A stretch of DNA of 64,000 bases from an uncultured Williamsia sp. (GCF_947494875.1 NZ_CANLWM010000007.1:209405-273404); one strand, 5' to 3'. Shown: positions 18,553-29,332, counted from the first letter of the stretch. The notes: generated by a model from the sequence alone, not told the origin. Made by a program: numbers and translations.

Positions 18553-18955
18553 TTGTCTCGCGCTCGTTGCGCGGGATGGCAGACGTCGGGATGCTGGAGT
18601 CATCGCACCGTCACAGAACTCCCCCACCGACGATCCCCGCCCGGACCGAGGCACGACCCTGCGCTCGGCGGCGGTGTACGTCGTCTCGGTGTTCGCGTTC
18701 GCAATCGCGTTCCTCGTGGTCGGATCCCTGCTGTACGACCCCGTTCCGGTGTGGGTGGTGATCGCCTTCCCGCTGATCGTGTTCGCGGGCGCGCTCGGGT
18801 CCCTCTGGTGGACGTTCCGGATGTGGCAGTCGCAGCGATCGACAGCGACGTCGTCACGCGGTCCCTGGCAGGTGTGGCAGGGCGCGAGTTGGCTGCTGCT
18901 GGCGCTGTTCCTGCTGTCGCTCGGCGGTACCGGCGGCACGTTGATGGATCGCTGA
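18548..18955 (+). CDS. Small membrane protein, hypothetical
   Basis: About 135 aa from a GTG at 18548. A polar, proline-rich N-terminal third is followed by three hydrophobic segments (around residues 42-60, 67-87 and 105-122). No family recognised. The start is uncertain: the open frame continues up through the repeat array via TTG codons at 18482, 18503 and 18524, which would add LETSVGR repeats, and the GTG itself lies within the last repeat unit. Possibly the repeat array replaced or shaped the original 5' end. The coding stretch after 18600 looks genuine. Confidence 0.6.
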   Translation: MICLALVARDGRRRDAGVIAPSQNSPTDDPRPDRGTTLRSAAVYVVSVFAFAIAFLVVGSLLYDPVPVWVVIAFPLIVFAGALGSLWWTFRMWQSQRSTATSSRGPWQVWQGASWLLLALFLLSLGGTGGTLMDR

Positions 18956-18972
18956 CCGCGCGGGCGCGGCCA

Positions 18973-19206
18973 CTACTGGATCGGCGAGTCCGGGGGCGCC
19001 ACCGTGTATCGCGGTGTCTGTTCGATCGAAGCGACCCCGCGTATCGCGGCGAGCGGGCCGCGGACGTCGTCGGCGACCGTCCCCGAGATGATCCCGATCG
19101 CGGTGTGGACCGAGGTGACGTGCACCCCCGCGGCACGCACCGACGCGACGACCTCGTCCAGCGCGGAGAGGTGATCGTCGTCGACGGTGATCGTGACGTC
19201 CGGCAT
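18973..19206 (-). CDS. Stand-alone inhibitor-I9-like small protein
   Basis: 77-aa protein with a beta-alpha-beta-beta-alpha-beta pattern: DVTITVDD, a helix, GVHVTSVH, GIISGTV, then a helix and GVASIEQTPRYTV. The last part resembles the subtilisin-propeptide/inhibitor I9 fold, where the strand and C-terminal tail (here YTVAPPDSPIQ) dock into the protease active site. It is encoded 41 bp downstream of the subtilase on the same strand, so it likely acts as its inhibitor or folding aid. No signal peptide. The link to I9 is inferred from pattern and context; ACT-like folds are the alternative. Confidence 0.7.
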   Translation of the reverse strand: MPDVTITVDDDHLSALDEVVASVRAAGVHVTSVHTAIGIISGTVADDVRGPLAAIRGVASIEQTPRYTVAPPDSPIQ

Positions 19207-19247
19207 GGATGTCGATCCTACGCCCGACGCGGACACGACGGGCCTGG

Positions 19248-20564
19248 TCAGCGCGGCGCCTGCACCAGTCCCGCGCCGACGTCGGACGCGGGCACGTCGA
19301 GCCTGCGGGCCTGCTGGGTCAGCGTCGTCCACAGATCGCGCCCGCGTCGGCCGGTGGTCTGCGCCCACAGCGCGGCGATCCCCGCGACGTGCGGCGTCGC
19401 CATCGAGGTCCCGCTGATGGTGTTGTACGTGCTCGCGCCCTCACCCTCGGACGATCCGGGCGGGAACACCGGCCACGACGAGTACACGTCGACGCCGGGT
19501 GCGGCGATGTCGACGTTGCCGCCGTCGACGTCGGAGCTGCGGGCCGAAAACGGGGCGATGGCGGACCGTTGATCGGTGGCCGCGACGGCGGCGATCGACG
19601 GACTGTTGGCCGGCACGCCGACGAAGCCGGGGTCGGCAGGTCGGTTCGCGTTGTTGCCCGCCGCCGCGACGATCAGGGTCCCGGCCGACAGTGCCCGTCG
19701 GCCGACCGTCTCGTAGGCGGTGGAGACCGTCCGGACGTCGGCGCCGAGCGACATCGAGACGATGTCGACGCGATTCGTCAGTGCCCAGTTCAGCCCGGCG
19801 AGGATGCCCTCGTCGGCGCCGCTGCCGTTGTCTCCGAGGACCTTGCCCACGAAGAGCCCGGCCTCGTAGGCGATGCCGTAGCGACGGCCGGTGCTCGGCG
19901 TGCGAGGACCACAGGACGTGCCCGCGCAGTGCGTGCCGTGCCCGTGGCCGTCCTGGGCGGAGGTGACACCGTCGACGAAGGCGGCCGAGGTGATGTCGCG
20001 TCCCGCGAAGTCGGGGTGGGTGAGGTCCAGGCCGGTGTCGAGGACGGCCACCCGCACACCGGAGCCCGTTGCCGTTGTGGTCGACACCCCCGTGGCCTGC
20101 AGCCCCCAGGTGAACGCGTCGGTGTCGGCGAACGACGCCGCCGCGGTCGCGGTGGCCGGCACGCCACCGAGGCGGGCCGCGAGATCGGCGACGCCGTCGG
20201 CGTAGCCGCGCAGGTAGGCGGCGCGGTCCGCGTCGGGGACACCGACCGCCGCCCGGACGCGATGCACCCGTTCGGGTTCCACCGCGAGGATGTCGCCGTC
20301 GGGAGAGCAGTTCGCCGACAGCGCGGAGGCCTGGTCGTCGTCGGCGGCGACCACCGCGACGCCGAGGTCGGCGAAGATGGTGGCCTGGGCGCGCGACGTC
20401 TGTGTGCGGTCGACGATGCGGTCACCGAAATCCGCGGTGGAGGCGACCTCGGTCAGACCCGCCACCCGCCGGAGCACGTCGGCGTATCCCGACGCCCCTG
20501 TCGCGTCACCGAAGACGACCAGTCGTCGCCCTGTCTGCCCACCGTCGGTCGATGTCCCGATCAT
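19248..20564 (-). CDS. S8 family serine peptidase (subtilase)
   Basis: 438-aa subtilisin-like protease. Catalytic triad motifs: VAVLDTGLD (Asp), GHGTHCAGT (His), and GTSMATPHVAG (Ser), plus an oxyanion-hole N in AAAGNN. About 145 residues precede the catalytic domain; they end in ILAVEPERVHRV, which looks like a propeptide strand. No signal peptide or membrane anchor is visible, so it may stay in the cytoplasm. ATG 20564 is preceded by GGGAGG at 8 nt. It is followed by the 77-aa inhibitor-like gene and is divergent from pacL. Substrates unknown. Confidence 0.9.
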   Translation of the reverse strand: MIGTSTDGGQTGRRLVVFGDATGASGYADVLRRVAGLTEVASTADFGDRIVDRTQTSRAQATIFADLGVAVVAADDDQASALSANCSPDGDILAVEPERVHRVRAAVGVPDADRAAYLRGYADGVADLAARLGGVPATATAAASFADTDAFTWGLQATGVSTTTATGSGVRVAVLDTGLDLTHPDFAGRDITSAAFVDGVTSAQDGHGHGTHCAGTSCGPRTPSTGRRYGIAYEAGLFVGKVLGDNGSGADEGILAGLNWALTNRVDIVSMSLGADVRTVSTAYETVGRRALSAGTLIVAAAGNNANRPADPGFVGVPANSPSIAAVAATDQRSAIAPFSARSSDVDGGNVDIAAPGVDVYSSWPVFPPGSSEGEGASTYNTISGTSMATPHVAGIAALWAQTTGRRGRDLWTTLTQQARRLDVPASDVGAGLVQAPR

Positions 20565-20677
20565 CGAAGCCCTCCCATTGTCGTATTCGCACACCGTAAT
20601 GCGGGCCTGCGACAGACGCCGGGGCCCACGGGGCGCGTTAGGGTGAGTCCCACTTCGACAGTGGAGGAGACACGCGA

Positions 20678-20961
20678 ATGCCCGTACACGGACTCGTCGC
20701 GAAAGCGGCGTCCACGGTGGTGACCGGCGCGGTCGGCGCCGCCGCCTACGACCTCGCCCGCAAGGCCGCCCGTCGCGCACCGCTGCGCGAGGGCGCCGTC
20801 GTGGTGACGTCGTGGGGTCTGCGCGGGACGCGACGCGCCGAGACCGCCGCCGAGTCCGCGCGACTGTCCGTCGCCGATGTCGTCGCCGAGGCCCGCGAGC
20901 GCATCGGCGAGGAGGCGGAGCCGCCCGGCACGGCCGGCGCCGCCGACCACGGGCACGAGCA

Positions 20962-20965
<4 letters not shown>
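20678..20965 (+). CDS. pacL: PacL-like DUF1490 metal-efflux accessory protein
   Basis: 95-aa DUF1490 protein: a short N-terminal membrane helix (about residues 8-27), a basic amphipathic stretch, a helical middle, and a histidine-rich tail ADHGHEH. In mycobacteria such proteins (PacL1-3) scaffold P-type ATPases CtpC, CtpG and CtpV and bind metal through an acidic/His C-terminal motif. The ATPase gene follows with its CTG codon overlapping this stop codon. Strong ribosome-binding site GGAGGAG before the ATG; TAGGGT upstream (about 20640) could be the -10. Cognate metal is probably Zn or Mn, by analogy. Confidence 0.88.
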
Positions 20966-23144
<2,179 letters not shown>

Positions 23145-23154
<10 letters not shown>

Positions 23155-23615
23155 GGCCGCAGCGCGTCCTGCACACGGGCGAGCAGTGGTTGCTGGGCGG
23201 GCAGGATCTTCCGCCCGGCGGCGTCGAGGTCGAACCACTCGACGCGGTCGACCTCCGGGAAGCTCTGCACCCGGCCCGACCCTCGCGGCCACTCCATCTC
23301 GAAGGTGTTGCTGACCGAGGTCCCGGGATCCACGTTCTTCTCGATCACGAAGGCGGTGACGACCTTCCCGCTCTTCTGGGTGATCTCGCCGATCGGCGTG
23401 AGGGCGGCGGCGTCGACCGTGACACCGACCTCCTCGGCGAACTCCCGCGCGGCCGCGTCGCGCGGATCCTCGTCGGTGTACTCGCCCTTGGGGATCGACC
23501 AGGCGCCGTCGTCGCGGCGGGCCCACAGCGGGCCGCCGGGGTGGGCGAGCAACACCTGCACGGGCGTACCGGGCGCTCGGCGGACCGCGATCACACCGGC
23601 GCTACGGCGCGGCAA
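23145..23615 (-). CDS. NUDIX hydrolase
   Basis: 156-aa Nudix-fold protein. The Nudix box core REFAEEVGV with the preceding PKGEYTDEDPRDAAA is present, one residue shorter than the classical spacing between the glycine and the REXXEE helix. Such proteins cleave X-linked nucleoside diphosphates such as oxidised dNTPs, ADP-ribose or Ap4A. TTG start at 23615 with GGAGGAG 10 nt upstream; an in-frame GTG lies eight codons later. It is convergent with ctpC, and the last 10 bp of the two genes overlap. Substrate not assigned. Confidence 0.88.
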
Positions 23616-23751
23616 CGCTCGTCGACTCCTCCCGGGACGCGCGACGACGTTCGGACTCGCTGCGGCGGATGGCCGCTCCTATCGTCAGCGCGGTCACGGC
23701 CGCGATCGCCATCCACACCACCACGGCTATGACGACGATCACAGTGATCAT
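23602..23751 (-). CDS. Single-pass small membrane protein, hypothetical
   Basis: 49 aa from ATG 23751: an N-terminal hydrophobic helix of about 24 residues rich in Val, Ile and Ala, then a charged Arg/Glu/Ser tail. No family recognised. It overlaps the start of the Nudix gene by 14 bp on the same strand, which suggests coupled translation. A GTG at 23784 would add 11 residues. The membrane-helix-plus-charged-tail layout and the overlap make it believable, but no ribosome-binding site is obvious. Confidence 0.5.
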   Translation of the reverse strand: MITVIVVIAVVVWMAIAAVTALTIGAAIRRSESERRRASREESTSVAAP

Positions 23752-23808
23752 CCCGAGATCGTGTCTGCCGGAGGCGCGGAACACAAGGTCCGGATGGCAA
23801 CGCCACGG

Positions 23809-24723
23809 TCACGACTTGCTCACGATCGAGTCCAGCATCGCGACGATCCCGTCCGCGTCGGGGTAGGAGGCGTGCGTCCCCGACGTCTGCACGGCGAGCG
23901 AGCCCGCGGCCACCGCCCATCGGATCGCATCGCCCAGTTCGCCGCCGACGGCGAGGCGCGCGGCCAGCACGCCAACGAAAGCGTCTCCGGCACCGGTGGA
24001 ATCGACCACCTCGACGTCGGGCGGCGTCACGACACCACCGCCCTCGGTTGTCACCCACACAGCTCCTGCCGCTCCGAGTGTGACGACGACCGACCGTGCG
24101 CCGCGGTCGAGCACGGATCGGGCGGCCGAGCGCGCCTGCGTCGGACCGTCCACGTCGACACCGGTGAGGACGGCGAGCTCGTGCTCGTTGACCACCAACG
24201 GATCACACGACGACAGCAGATCGGTGACCTCACGAGCCGGTGCGGCGTTCACGACCAGTCGCCCTCGGCAGGCCTGAGCCACAGCGCGGTTCACGGCCGA
24301 GGGGATCTCCATCTGGCAGACGACCACCGCGGCGTCGGCGACATCGCGTCGTTCGGCGTCGTCGAGGCGGTCCCAGGCGTCGTTGGCACCGGCGTCCAGC
24401 ACGATCGTGTTCTCCCCGGCGGCGACCTGGATGAACGCGGTTCCGGTCGCGGCGTCCGGGACGGTCCGCGTGTGGTCGACGTCCACCCCGTGTCCCGCGA
24501 GCTCCTCGCGGACGCCGTCTCCCTGTGCGCCGTCACCCACACGCCCGATGAACGCGACGTCGTCGTGCACCCGCCGCGCGGCGACGGCCTGGTTCGCGCC
24601 CTTGCCTCCGAGGTTGCGACGGACCGCGACGGCCCGCAGCGTCTCCCCGGGCCGCGGGAACCGATCGAGCTCGGCCACGACGTCGGTGTTCACCGAACCC
24701 ACCACCACGACCGCAGCGCCCAC
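23809..24723 (-). CDS. rbsK: Ribokinase (PfkB family)
   Basis: 304-aa PfkB carbohydrate kinase. N-terminal VVVVGSVNTDVVAELDRFPRPGETL and GGKGANQAVAARR form the sugar site; the C-terminal DSTGAGDAFVGVLAARLA contains the anion hole and catalytic Asp. PGETL.. and GGKGANQ favour ribokinase over other PfkB sugars. GTG start at 24723. Divergent from the FAD dehydrogenase across 82 bp. No ribose ABC transporter is nearby, so the ribose may come from nucleoside turnover. Alternative: another pentose or nucleoside kinase. Confidence 0.88.
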   Translation of the reverse strand: MGAAVVVVGSVNTDVVAELDRFPRPGETLRAVAVRRNLGGKGANQAVAARRVHDDVAFIGRVGDGAQGDGVREELAGHGVDVDHTRTVPDAATGTAFIQVAAGENTIVLDAGANDAWDRLDDAERRDVADAAVVVCQMEIPSAVNRAVAQACRGRLVVNAAPAREVTDLLSSCDPLVVNEHELAVLTGVDVDGPTQARSAARSVLDRGARSVVVTLGAAGAVWVTTEGGGVVTPPDVEVVDSTGAGDAFVGVLAARLAVGGELGDAIRWAVAAGSLAVQTSGTHASYPDADGIVAMLDSIVSKS

Positions 24724-24805
24724 CGGTCCGATGATGCCGGATCGACGGGCCCGGGCCGCTGAGTAAGGTCGGGTGGGTCACAGCAGCGGGCAGCGGAGGT
24801 AGGTC

Positions 24806-26509
24806 GTGGACGTCGACGTCATCGTGGTCGGAGCCGGTCTCGCCGGCCTGGTCACCGCACACGAGCTGACGACCGCAGGTCACCGCGTCGCCCTGCTCGA
24901 CCAGGAGAACGCGGCCAACCTCGGCGGCCAGGCGTGGTGGTCGTTCGGCGGCCTGTTCTTCGTCGACAGCCCCGAGCAGCGCCGACTGCGTGTGCACGAC
25001 TCCCTCGAGCTCGCGTGGCGGGACTGGCAGAACAGCGCGGGCTTCGACCGTCTCGACGACGAGGACTCCTGGGCCGTGCGGTGGGCACGCGCGTACGTCG
25101 AGTTCGCCGCCGGGGAGAAGCGGTCGTGGCTCGACGGCCACGGCGTCACGTTCCTGCCGACCGTCGGCTGGGCCGAGCGCGGCGGGATGCGCGCCGACGC
25201 GCATGGCAACTCCGTCCCCCGCTTCCACGTCGCCTGGGGCACGGGTACCGGGATCGTCAAGCCGTTCGCCGAGTCGGCGCGACGCGCGTCGACGACCGGC
25301 TCGCTCGACTTCCACCACCGCCACCGCGTCGACGACCTGATCGTCGAGGGCGGCGCCGTCGTCGGTGTCCGTGGGTCCCTGCTCGAACCAGACGTCGCCG
25401 TCCGCGGTGCCCCGTCGTCCCGGGTCGTCGTCGGGGACTTCGAGATGCGCGCACAGGCGGTCGTCATCACCTCAGGCGGCATCGGCGGCAACCACGAGAT
25501 GGTCCGCAAGTTCTGGCCGGCGCGTCTCGGCACCCCGCCGACGACGATGGTCACGGGCGTGCCCGAGCACGTCGACGGCCGCATGCTGGACATCGCAGAG
25601 TCGGCCGGGGCGCGGTTGGTGAACCGGGATCGCATGTGGCACTACACCGAGGGTGTCGCGAACTGCGACGCGATCTGGCCGTCGCACGGCATCCGCATCC
25701 TGCCGGGACCGTCGTCGATGTGGTTCGACGCCCTCGGTCGGCGTCTGCCCGACCCGTGTCTTCCCGGGTTCGACACGCTCTCGACGTTGCGCCACCTGCG
25801 GACCACGCCCGACATAGCCGAGCACGACCACTCGTGGTTCGTCCTGAACCAGCGGATCATCGCCAAGGAGTTCGCCCTCTCGGGGTCCGAGCAGAACCCC
25901 GACATCACCTCCGGCGGCCGGATGGCAATGGTGCGCGAGCGGGTCCTGGGCTCCGGCGCACCGGCCCCGGTGCAGGCGTTCATCGACAACGGCGTCGACT
26001 TCGTCACGGCGTCGACGGTCGAGGAGCTCGTCGCGAAGATGAACAGCCTCACCGACTCTCCCCTGCTCGACGCGGCGGCGGTCCGCAGCCAGATCGAGGC
26101 GAGGGACGCGCAGCTCGACAATGCCTACACCAAGGACAGCCAGATCATGGCCATCCGCAACTCCCGTGCGTTCATCGGCGAGCGGCTGGGTCGCACGGCG
26201 GCGCTGGGGAAGATCCTGGACCCCGACGACGGACCGTTGATCGGTGTGAAACTGCACGTGCTGACCCGGAAGTCGTTGGGCGGCATCCAGACCGACCTGT
26301 CGTCGCGGGTGCTCGGGCTCGACGGGCAGCCCGTCGACGGTCTGTACGCCGCGGGCGAGGCGGCCGGGTTCGGCGGCGGTGGGGTGCACGGGTACAACTC
26401 CCTGGAGGGCACGTTCCTCGGCGGATGCCTGTTCTCCGGCCGCACCGCCGGTCGGGCGGCCGCCGCAGCGCTCGGCAGTCGACGTGTCGCCGTGCGGGAG
26501 AACGCCTGA
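24806..26509 (+). CDS. FAD-binding dehydrogenase (ketosteroid-dehydrogenase/fumarate-reductase fold)
   Basis: 567-aa flavoprotein. The N-terminal VIVVGAGLAGLVTAHEL motif binds the FAD ADP moiety; the C-terminal YAAGEAAGFGGGGVHGYNSLEGTFLGGCLFSGRTAG region closes the FAD site. The middle domain corresponds to the substrate cap of KstD / fumarate reductase flavoproteins. Actinobacteria hold several such paralogues and most have no proven substrate; delta-1 dehydrogenation of a steroid is possible but not shown. GTG start with GGAGG upstream and TAAGGT as candidate -10 near 24764. The next gene starts 1 nt after its stop. Confidence 0.88.
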   Translation: MDVDVIVVGAGLAGLVTAHELTTAGHRVALLDQENAANLGGQAWWSFGGLFFVDSPEQRRLRVHDSLELAWRDWQNSAGFDRLDDEDSWAVRWARAYVEFAAGEKRSWLDGHGVTFLPTVGWAERGGMRADAHGNSVPRFHVAWGTGTGIVKPFAESARRASTTGSLDFHHRHRVDDLIVEGGAVVGVRGSLLEPDVAVRGAPSSRVVVGDFEMRAQAVVITSGGIGGNHEMVRKFWPARLGTPPTTMVTGVPEHVDGRMLDIAESAGARLVNRDRMWHYTEGVANCDAIWPSHGIRILPGPSSMWFDALGRRLPDPCLPGFDTLSTLRHLRTTPDIAEHDHSWFVLNQRIIAKEFALSGSEQNPDITSGGRMAMVRERVLGSGAPAPVQAFIDNGVDFVTASTVEELVAKMNSLTDSPLLDAAAVRSQIEARDAQLDNAYTKDSQIMAIRNSRAFIGERLGRTAALGKILDPDDGPLIGVKLHVLTRKSLGGIQTDLSSRVLGLDGQPVDGLYAAGEAAGFGGGGVHGYNSLEGTFLGGCLFSGRTAGRAAAAALGSRRVAVRENA

Positions 26510-26510
26510 G

Positions 26511-27320
26511 ATGGCGGAGACACTGCGCGACCACGGTGACCCGGGCGACGCCCCGTCGGTCCCCGCACCGCTCGTCGAGCCGACCAACCCCGTCCGCCCC
26601 ACCGCGGCGGAGGAGGCCAGGACCATCGCGGCGTCGACGAACACCGCCACCCTGGCCAGCCTGACCACCGACGGGGATCCGTGGGCGTCCTACGTGACCT
26701 TCGGTCTCCTCGGCGGTGACCCCGTGCTGTGCGTGTCCCACATGGCCGAGCACGGACGCAATCTCGCCGCGGATCCTCGCGCGAGCCTCGCCGTCGTCGC
26801 ACCCACGTCGGACACGGACCCGTTGGCGGGCAGTCGCATCACGCTGGCCGGGCGCGTCGAGGAGCCGACCGGTGCCGAGTACGACGCGGCGCGCACCGCT
26901 CACCTCGCCGCCGTCCCCGCGGCCAAGTACTACGTCGACTACAGCGACTTCACGCTGTGGGTGCTCCGGGTCGATCGGGTGCGGTGGGTCGGTGGGTACG
27001 GTCGCATGGACTCCGCGACCGGACCGGATTATGCGGCGGCTCAGCCGGATCCGGTCGCACCGGCGTCGGGGCCCGCCGTCGAGCACCTCAACGCCGACCA
27101 CGCGACTTCTCTCACCGACATGGCCCGTGCCTTCGGCGGTTTCCCCGACGCCACCGGCGCGGTGTGCACCAGCGCCGACCGTTACGGCCTCGACCTCAAG
27201 GTGACCACCCCGCGCGGCATCGCCTACACGCGCGTCGGGTACGCCGAGCCCATCGACGGCATCGACGACCTGCGCGCTGCCACCGTCGACCTCGCCCGTC
27301 GCGCCCGCACCACCGCCTGA
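26511..27320 (+). CDS. HugZ-like / pyridoxamine-phosphate-oxidase-fold protein with DUF2470
   Basis: 269-aa protein. Residues 30-165 form a split-barrel flavin- or heme-binding domain (TLASLTTDGDPWASYVTF, VLCVSHMAEHGRNLAADPRASL). The C-terminal third is a DUF2470 domain starting VEHLNADHATSL. This order is seen in HugZ-type heme-degrading proteins and related actinobacterial proteins; heme binding here is inferred. ATG 26511 lies 1 nt after the dehydrogenase stop, so the pair is co-transcribed. No iron-uptake gene adjoins it. The third repeat array follows 16 bp after the stop codon. Confidence 0.85.
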   Translation: MAETLRDHGDPGDAPSVPAPLVEPTNPVRPTAAEEARTIAASTNTATLASLTTDGDPWASYVTFGLLGGDPVLCVSHMAEHGRNLAADPRASLAVVAPTSDTDPLAGSRITLAGRVEEPTGAEYDAARTAHLAAVPAAKYYVDYSDFTLWVLRVDRVRWVGGYGRMDSATGPDYAAAQPDPVAPASGPAVEHLNADHATSLTDMARAFGGFPDATGAVCTSADRYGLDLKVTTPRGIAYTRVGYAEPIDGIDDLRAATVDLARRARTTA

Positions 27321-27336
27321 CCCACACCCCGCCCCC

Positions 27337-27399
27337 CGTTCGTTGGGCAGCAGGAACCGTTCGTTGGGCGGTTGGAACCGTTCGTTGGGCGGTTGGGAC
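27337..27399. repeat. 21-bp tandem repeat array 3, single orientation
   Basis: Three 21-bp units (27337, 27358, 27379) with core CGTTGGGCGGTTGGA and a degenerate fourth copy (CGTTTGTTCAC, near 27408). The core matches array 2 over 14 bases. No inverted arm is seen here. The array sits between the HugZ-like gene and the 13E12 family gene, upstream of a 14-bp palindrome. Confidence 0.85.
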
Positions 27400-27423
27400 A
27401 CCCGAAACCGTTTGTTCACAGCC

Positions 27424-27437
27424 GACTTCGCGAAGTC
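27424..27437. promoter_or_regulatory. 14-bp perfect palindrome upstream of the 13E12 gene
   Basis: GACTTCGCGAAGTC is a perfect 14-bp palindrome ending 34 bp before the ATG of the 13E12-type gene. A second inverted repeat, CCTCGT (27452-27457) with ACGAGG (27475-27480), straddles that start codon. They are candidate operator or recognition sites; which protein binds is unknown. Confidence 0.5.
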
Positions 27438-27471
27438 TGTCGTGTCGGACCCCTCGTGTACACATGTACGT

Positions 27472-28737
27472 ATGACGAGGGCGGGCACCATCGACGCGCG
27501 GGACGCGCTGCGTGATGTGATGGCTGTGCTCGCCCACCTTCCCGCTGCCGGTGATGAAGCCGAGGCGGTTGATCGGATCTCCCTGATGGAGTCGATCAAA
27601 TGGGCCTGTGCCGCGGGGCAGGCCGCCGACACTCTGCGGTTGCAGGAGTTGCGGTCCGCCGCCGAGGCCGAGCGTGGCGTGCCAGTCGAGAGACGGTGCC
27701 GCGGACTGTCGGCCGAGGTGGCGTTGGCGCGGCGAGTCTCCGGGAACGCCGGTGGCCGGCATCTCGGGTTCGCCCGCGCGATGGGCGAGATGCCCAACAC
27801 CTTCGCTCGCCTGCGCGACGGCTCGTTGTCGGAGTGGCGGGCGACGATCCTGGTCCGCGAGACCGGCTACCTCCAGGTCGAGGATCGGCGCGTCATCGAT
27901 CACGCACTGTGTTCCGACCCGGCCACGCTCGACGGGGTCGGTGACCGCGCTCTGGAGGCGTTGGCGAAGCAGATCGCCTACCAGCGTGACCCACACGCCG
28001 TCGTCGATCGCAACGCATCCGCGCCGAAGGACCGTCGCGTCACGATGCGGCCGAAACCCGATGCGATGGTTCAGCTCTCCGCGCTACTACCGATGAAGGC
28101 CGGGATCGCCGCCTATGCCGCACTCAAGCAGCACGCGGACGGCCTCGTCGGGGACGGTGACCGCAGCCACGCCCAGATCATGGCCGACACCGTTGTCGAA
28201 CGCCTCACCGGCAAAGCCCGCGCCGAAGACGTGGCCGTCTCCGTCGATGTCGTCGTCAGCGCGGATGTCCTCGTCGGAGACTCCTCCGCCGCGGCGGAGG
28301 TTCCCGGCTACGGGCCGATCCCGGCTGATACCGCCCGGGACCTGATCGCCGATACCCTCGACGCGGACGCGCTGGTGACGCTGCGACGGCTGTTCGCAGC
28401 CCCCGACTCCGGTGCGCTCGTCGCGATGGAGTCGAAGGCCAGGATCTTCCCCTCCGGGCTGCGACGTTTCATCACCCGCCGCGACGTCTCGTGTCGCTTC
28501 CCGTACTGCGACGCCCCGATCGCCGAGATCGACCACGCACACCCCCACCACGACGGCGGACCGACGGACGCACTCAACGCGCTGGGCGAATGCCGCACCC
28601 ACAACCGGCAGAAAGAGAACCCCGGCTGGGCGGTCACCACCGCGATCGACGACGACGGCACCCACGACGCGTTTATACGAACACCCACCGGACACGAACA
28701 CCGCTCCCGCGCACCGGCGCGACCGGACGCCGCGTGA
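27472..28737 (+). CDS. 13E12 repeat family HNH endonuclease-type protein (DUF222)
   Basis: 421-aa protein with an alpha-helical DUF222 domain (residues about 15-330) and a C-terminal HNH motif: CRFPYCDAPIAEIDHAHPHHDGG-type core followed by CRTHNRQK, with cysteine pairs that can hold zinc. This is the REP13E12 family, multicopy in mycobacteria and relatives and associated with mobile or repeated DNA. Its nuclease activity is inferred from the HNH core. ATG 27472 was chosen over earlier in-frame codons that would run through the repeat array. Its 3' end faces lemA with 6 bp between. It may be a solitary mobile-like gene. Confidence 0.88.
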   Translation: MTRAGTIDARDALRDVMAVLAHLPAAGDEAEAVDRISLMESIKWACAAGQAADTLRLQELRSAAEAERGVPVERRCRGLSAEVALARRVSGNAGGRHLGFARAMGEMPNTFARLRDGSLSEWRATILVRETGYLQVEDRRVIDHALCSDPATLDGVGDRALEALAKQIAYQRDPHAVVDRNASAPKDRRVTMRPKPDAMVQLSALLPMKAGIAAYAALKQHADGLVGDGDRSHAQIMADTVVERLTGKARAEDVAVSVDVVVSADVLVGDSSAAAEVPGYGPIPADTARDLIADTLDADALVTLRRLFAAPDSGALVAMESKARIFPSGLRRFITRRDVSCRFPYCDAPIAEIDHAHPHHDGGPTDALNALGECRTHNRQKENPGWAVTTAIDDDGTHDAFIRTPTGHEHRSRAPARPDAA

Positions 28738-28743
28738 CGACCT

Positions 28744-29307
28744 TCAGAAGCTGACGGTCGGCGGTGCCTGCTGGCCCTCGGGGGCCTTGTAGAACTCCCG
28801 ACGGCTCACCTTGGCGATGCCGGAGAAGAACATCCACGGGATGGTCGAGACGAGGGTGTTCAGTGTGCTCACCGCATCGTTGTAATACTGCCGGGCGAAG
28901 GAAATCTGGTTCTCCGTGTCGGTGAGCTGACGCTGCAGATCGAGGAAGCTGCTGTCCGCCTTGAGGTCCGGGTAGGCCTCGGCGACCGCCATCACGTCGA
29001 CGAGCGCCTTCTGCAGCTGCGCATCGGCGGCGGCCTTCTCCGGCACCGCACCACCCTGGGCGGCAGCCGCCACCCGCGACCGCGCCTCCGTGACCGCCTC
29101 CAGCACGCCCTTCTCATGTGCCGCATAGCCCTTGACGGTGTTCACGAGGTTCGGGATGAGGTCGGCCCGTCGGGTCAGCTGGACGTCGATGCCGCCGAGC
29201 GCCTCCTGCGCCCCGATGTCGGCCTTGCGCAGCTTGTTGAAGCCGACGACGCCGCCGATCACCAGGATCACCACGACGACGACGATCACGATCAGCGCGA
29301 TCACCAT
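28744..29307 (-). CDS. lemA: LemA family protein
   Basis: 187-aa membrane-anchored protein: one N-terminal hydrophobic helix of about 20 residues, then a long helical bundle with the family motifs LGGIDVQLTRRADLIPNLVNTVKGYAAHEKGVLE, PDLKA and FARQYYNDAV. Function is unsettled; LemA proteins often occur beside DUF2207 or TPM-domain proteins at the cell surface. Ribosome-binding site AGAGGAG. It follows the DUF2207 gene by 25 bp on the same strand, so the two form an operon. Confidence 0.93.
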   Translation of the reverse strand: MVIALIVIVVVVVILVIGGVVGFNKLRKADIGAQEALGGIDVQLTRRADLIPNLVNTVKGYAAHEKGVLEAVTEARSRVAAAAQGGAVPEKAAADAQLQKALVDVMAVAEAYPDLKADSSFLDLQRQLTDTENQISFARQYYNDAVSTLNTLVSTIPWMFFSGIAKVSRREFYKAPEGQQAPPTVSF

Positions 29308-29332
29308 TGCAGAACTCCTCTGTCACCGGTTG

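Noticed and set aside
27472..28737. Homing endonuclease in an intein or intron
   Set aside because: The HNH protein stands alone with its own start and DUF222 domain; no host exons or splice motifs flank it.
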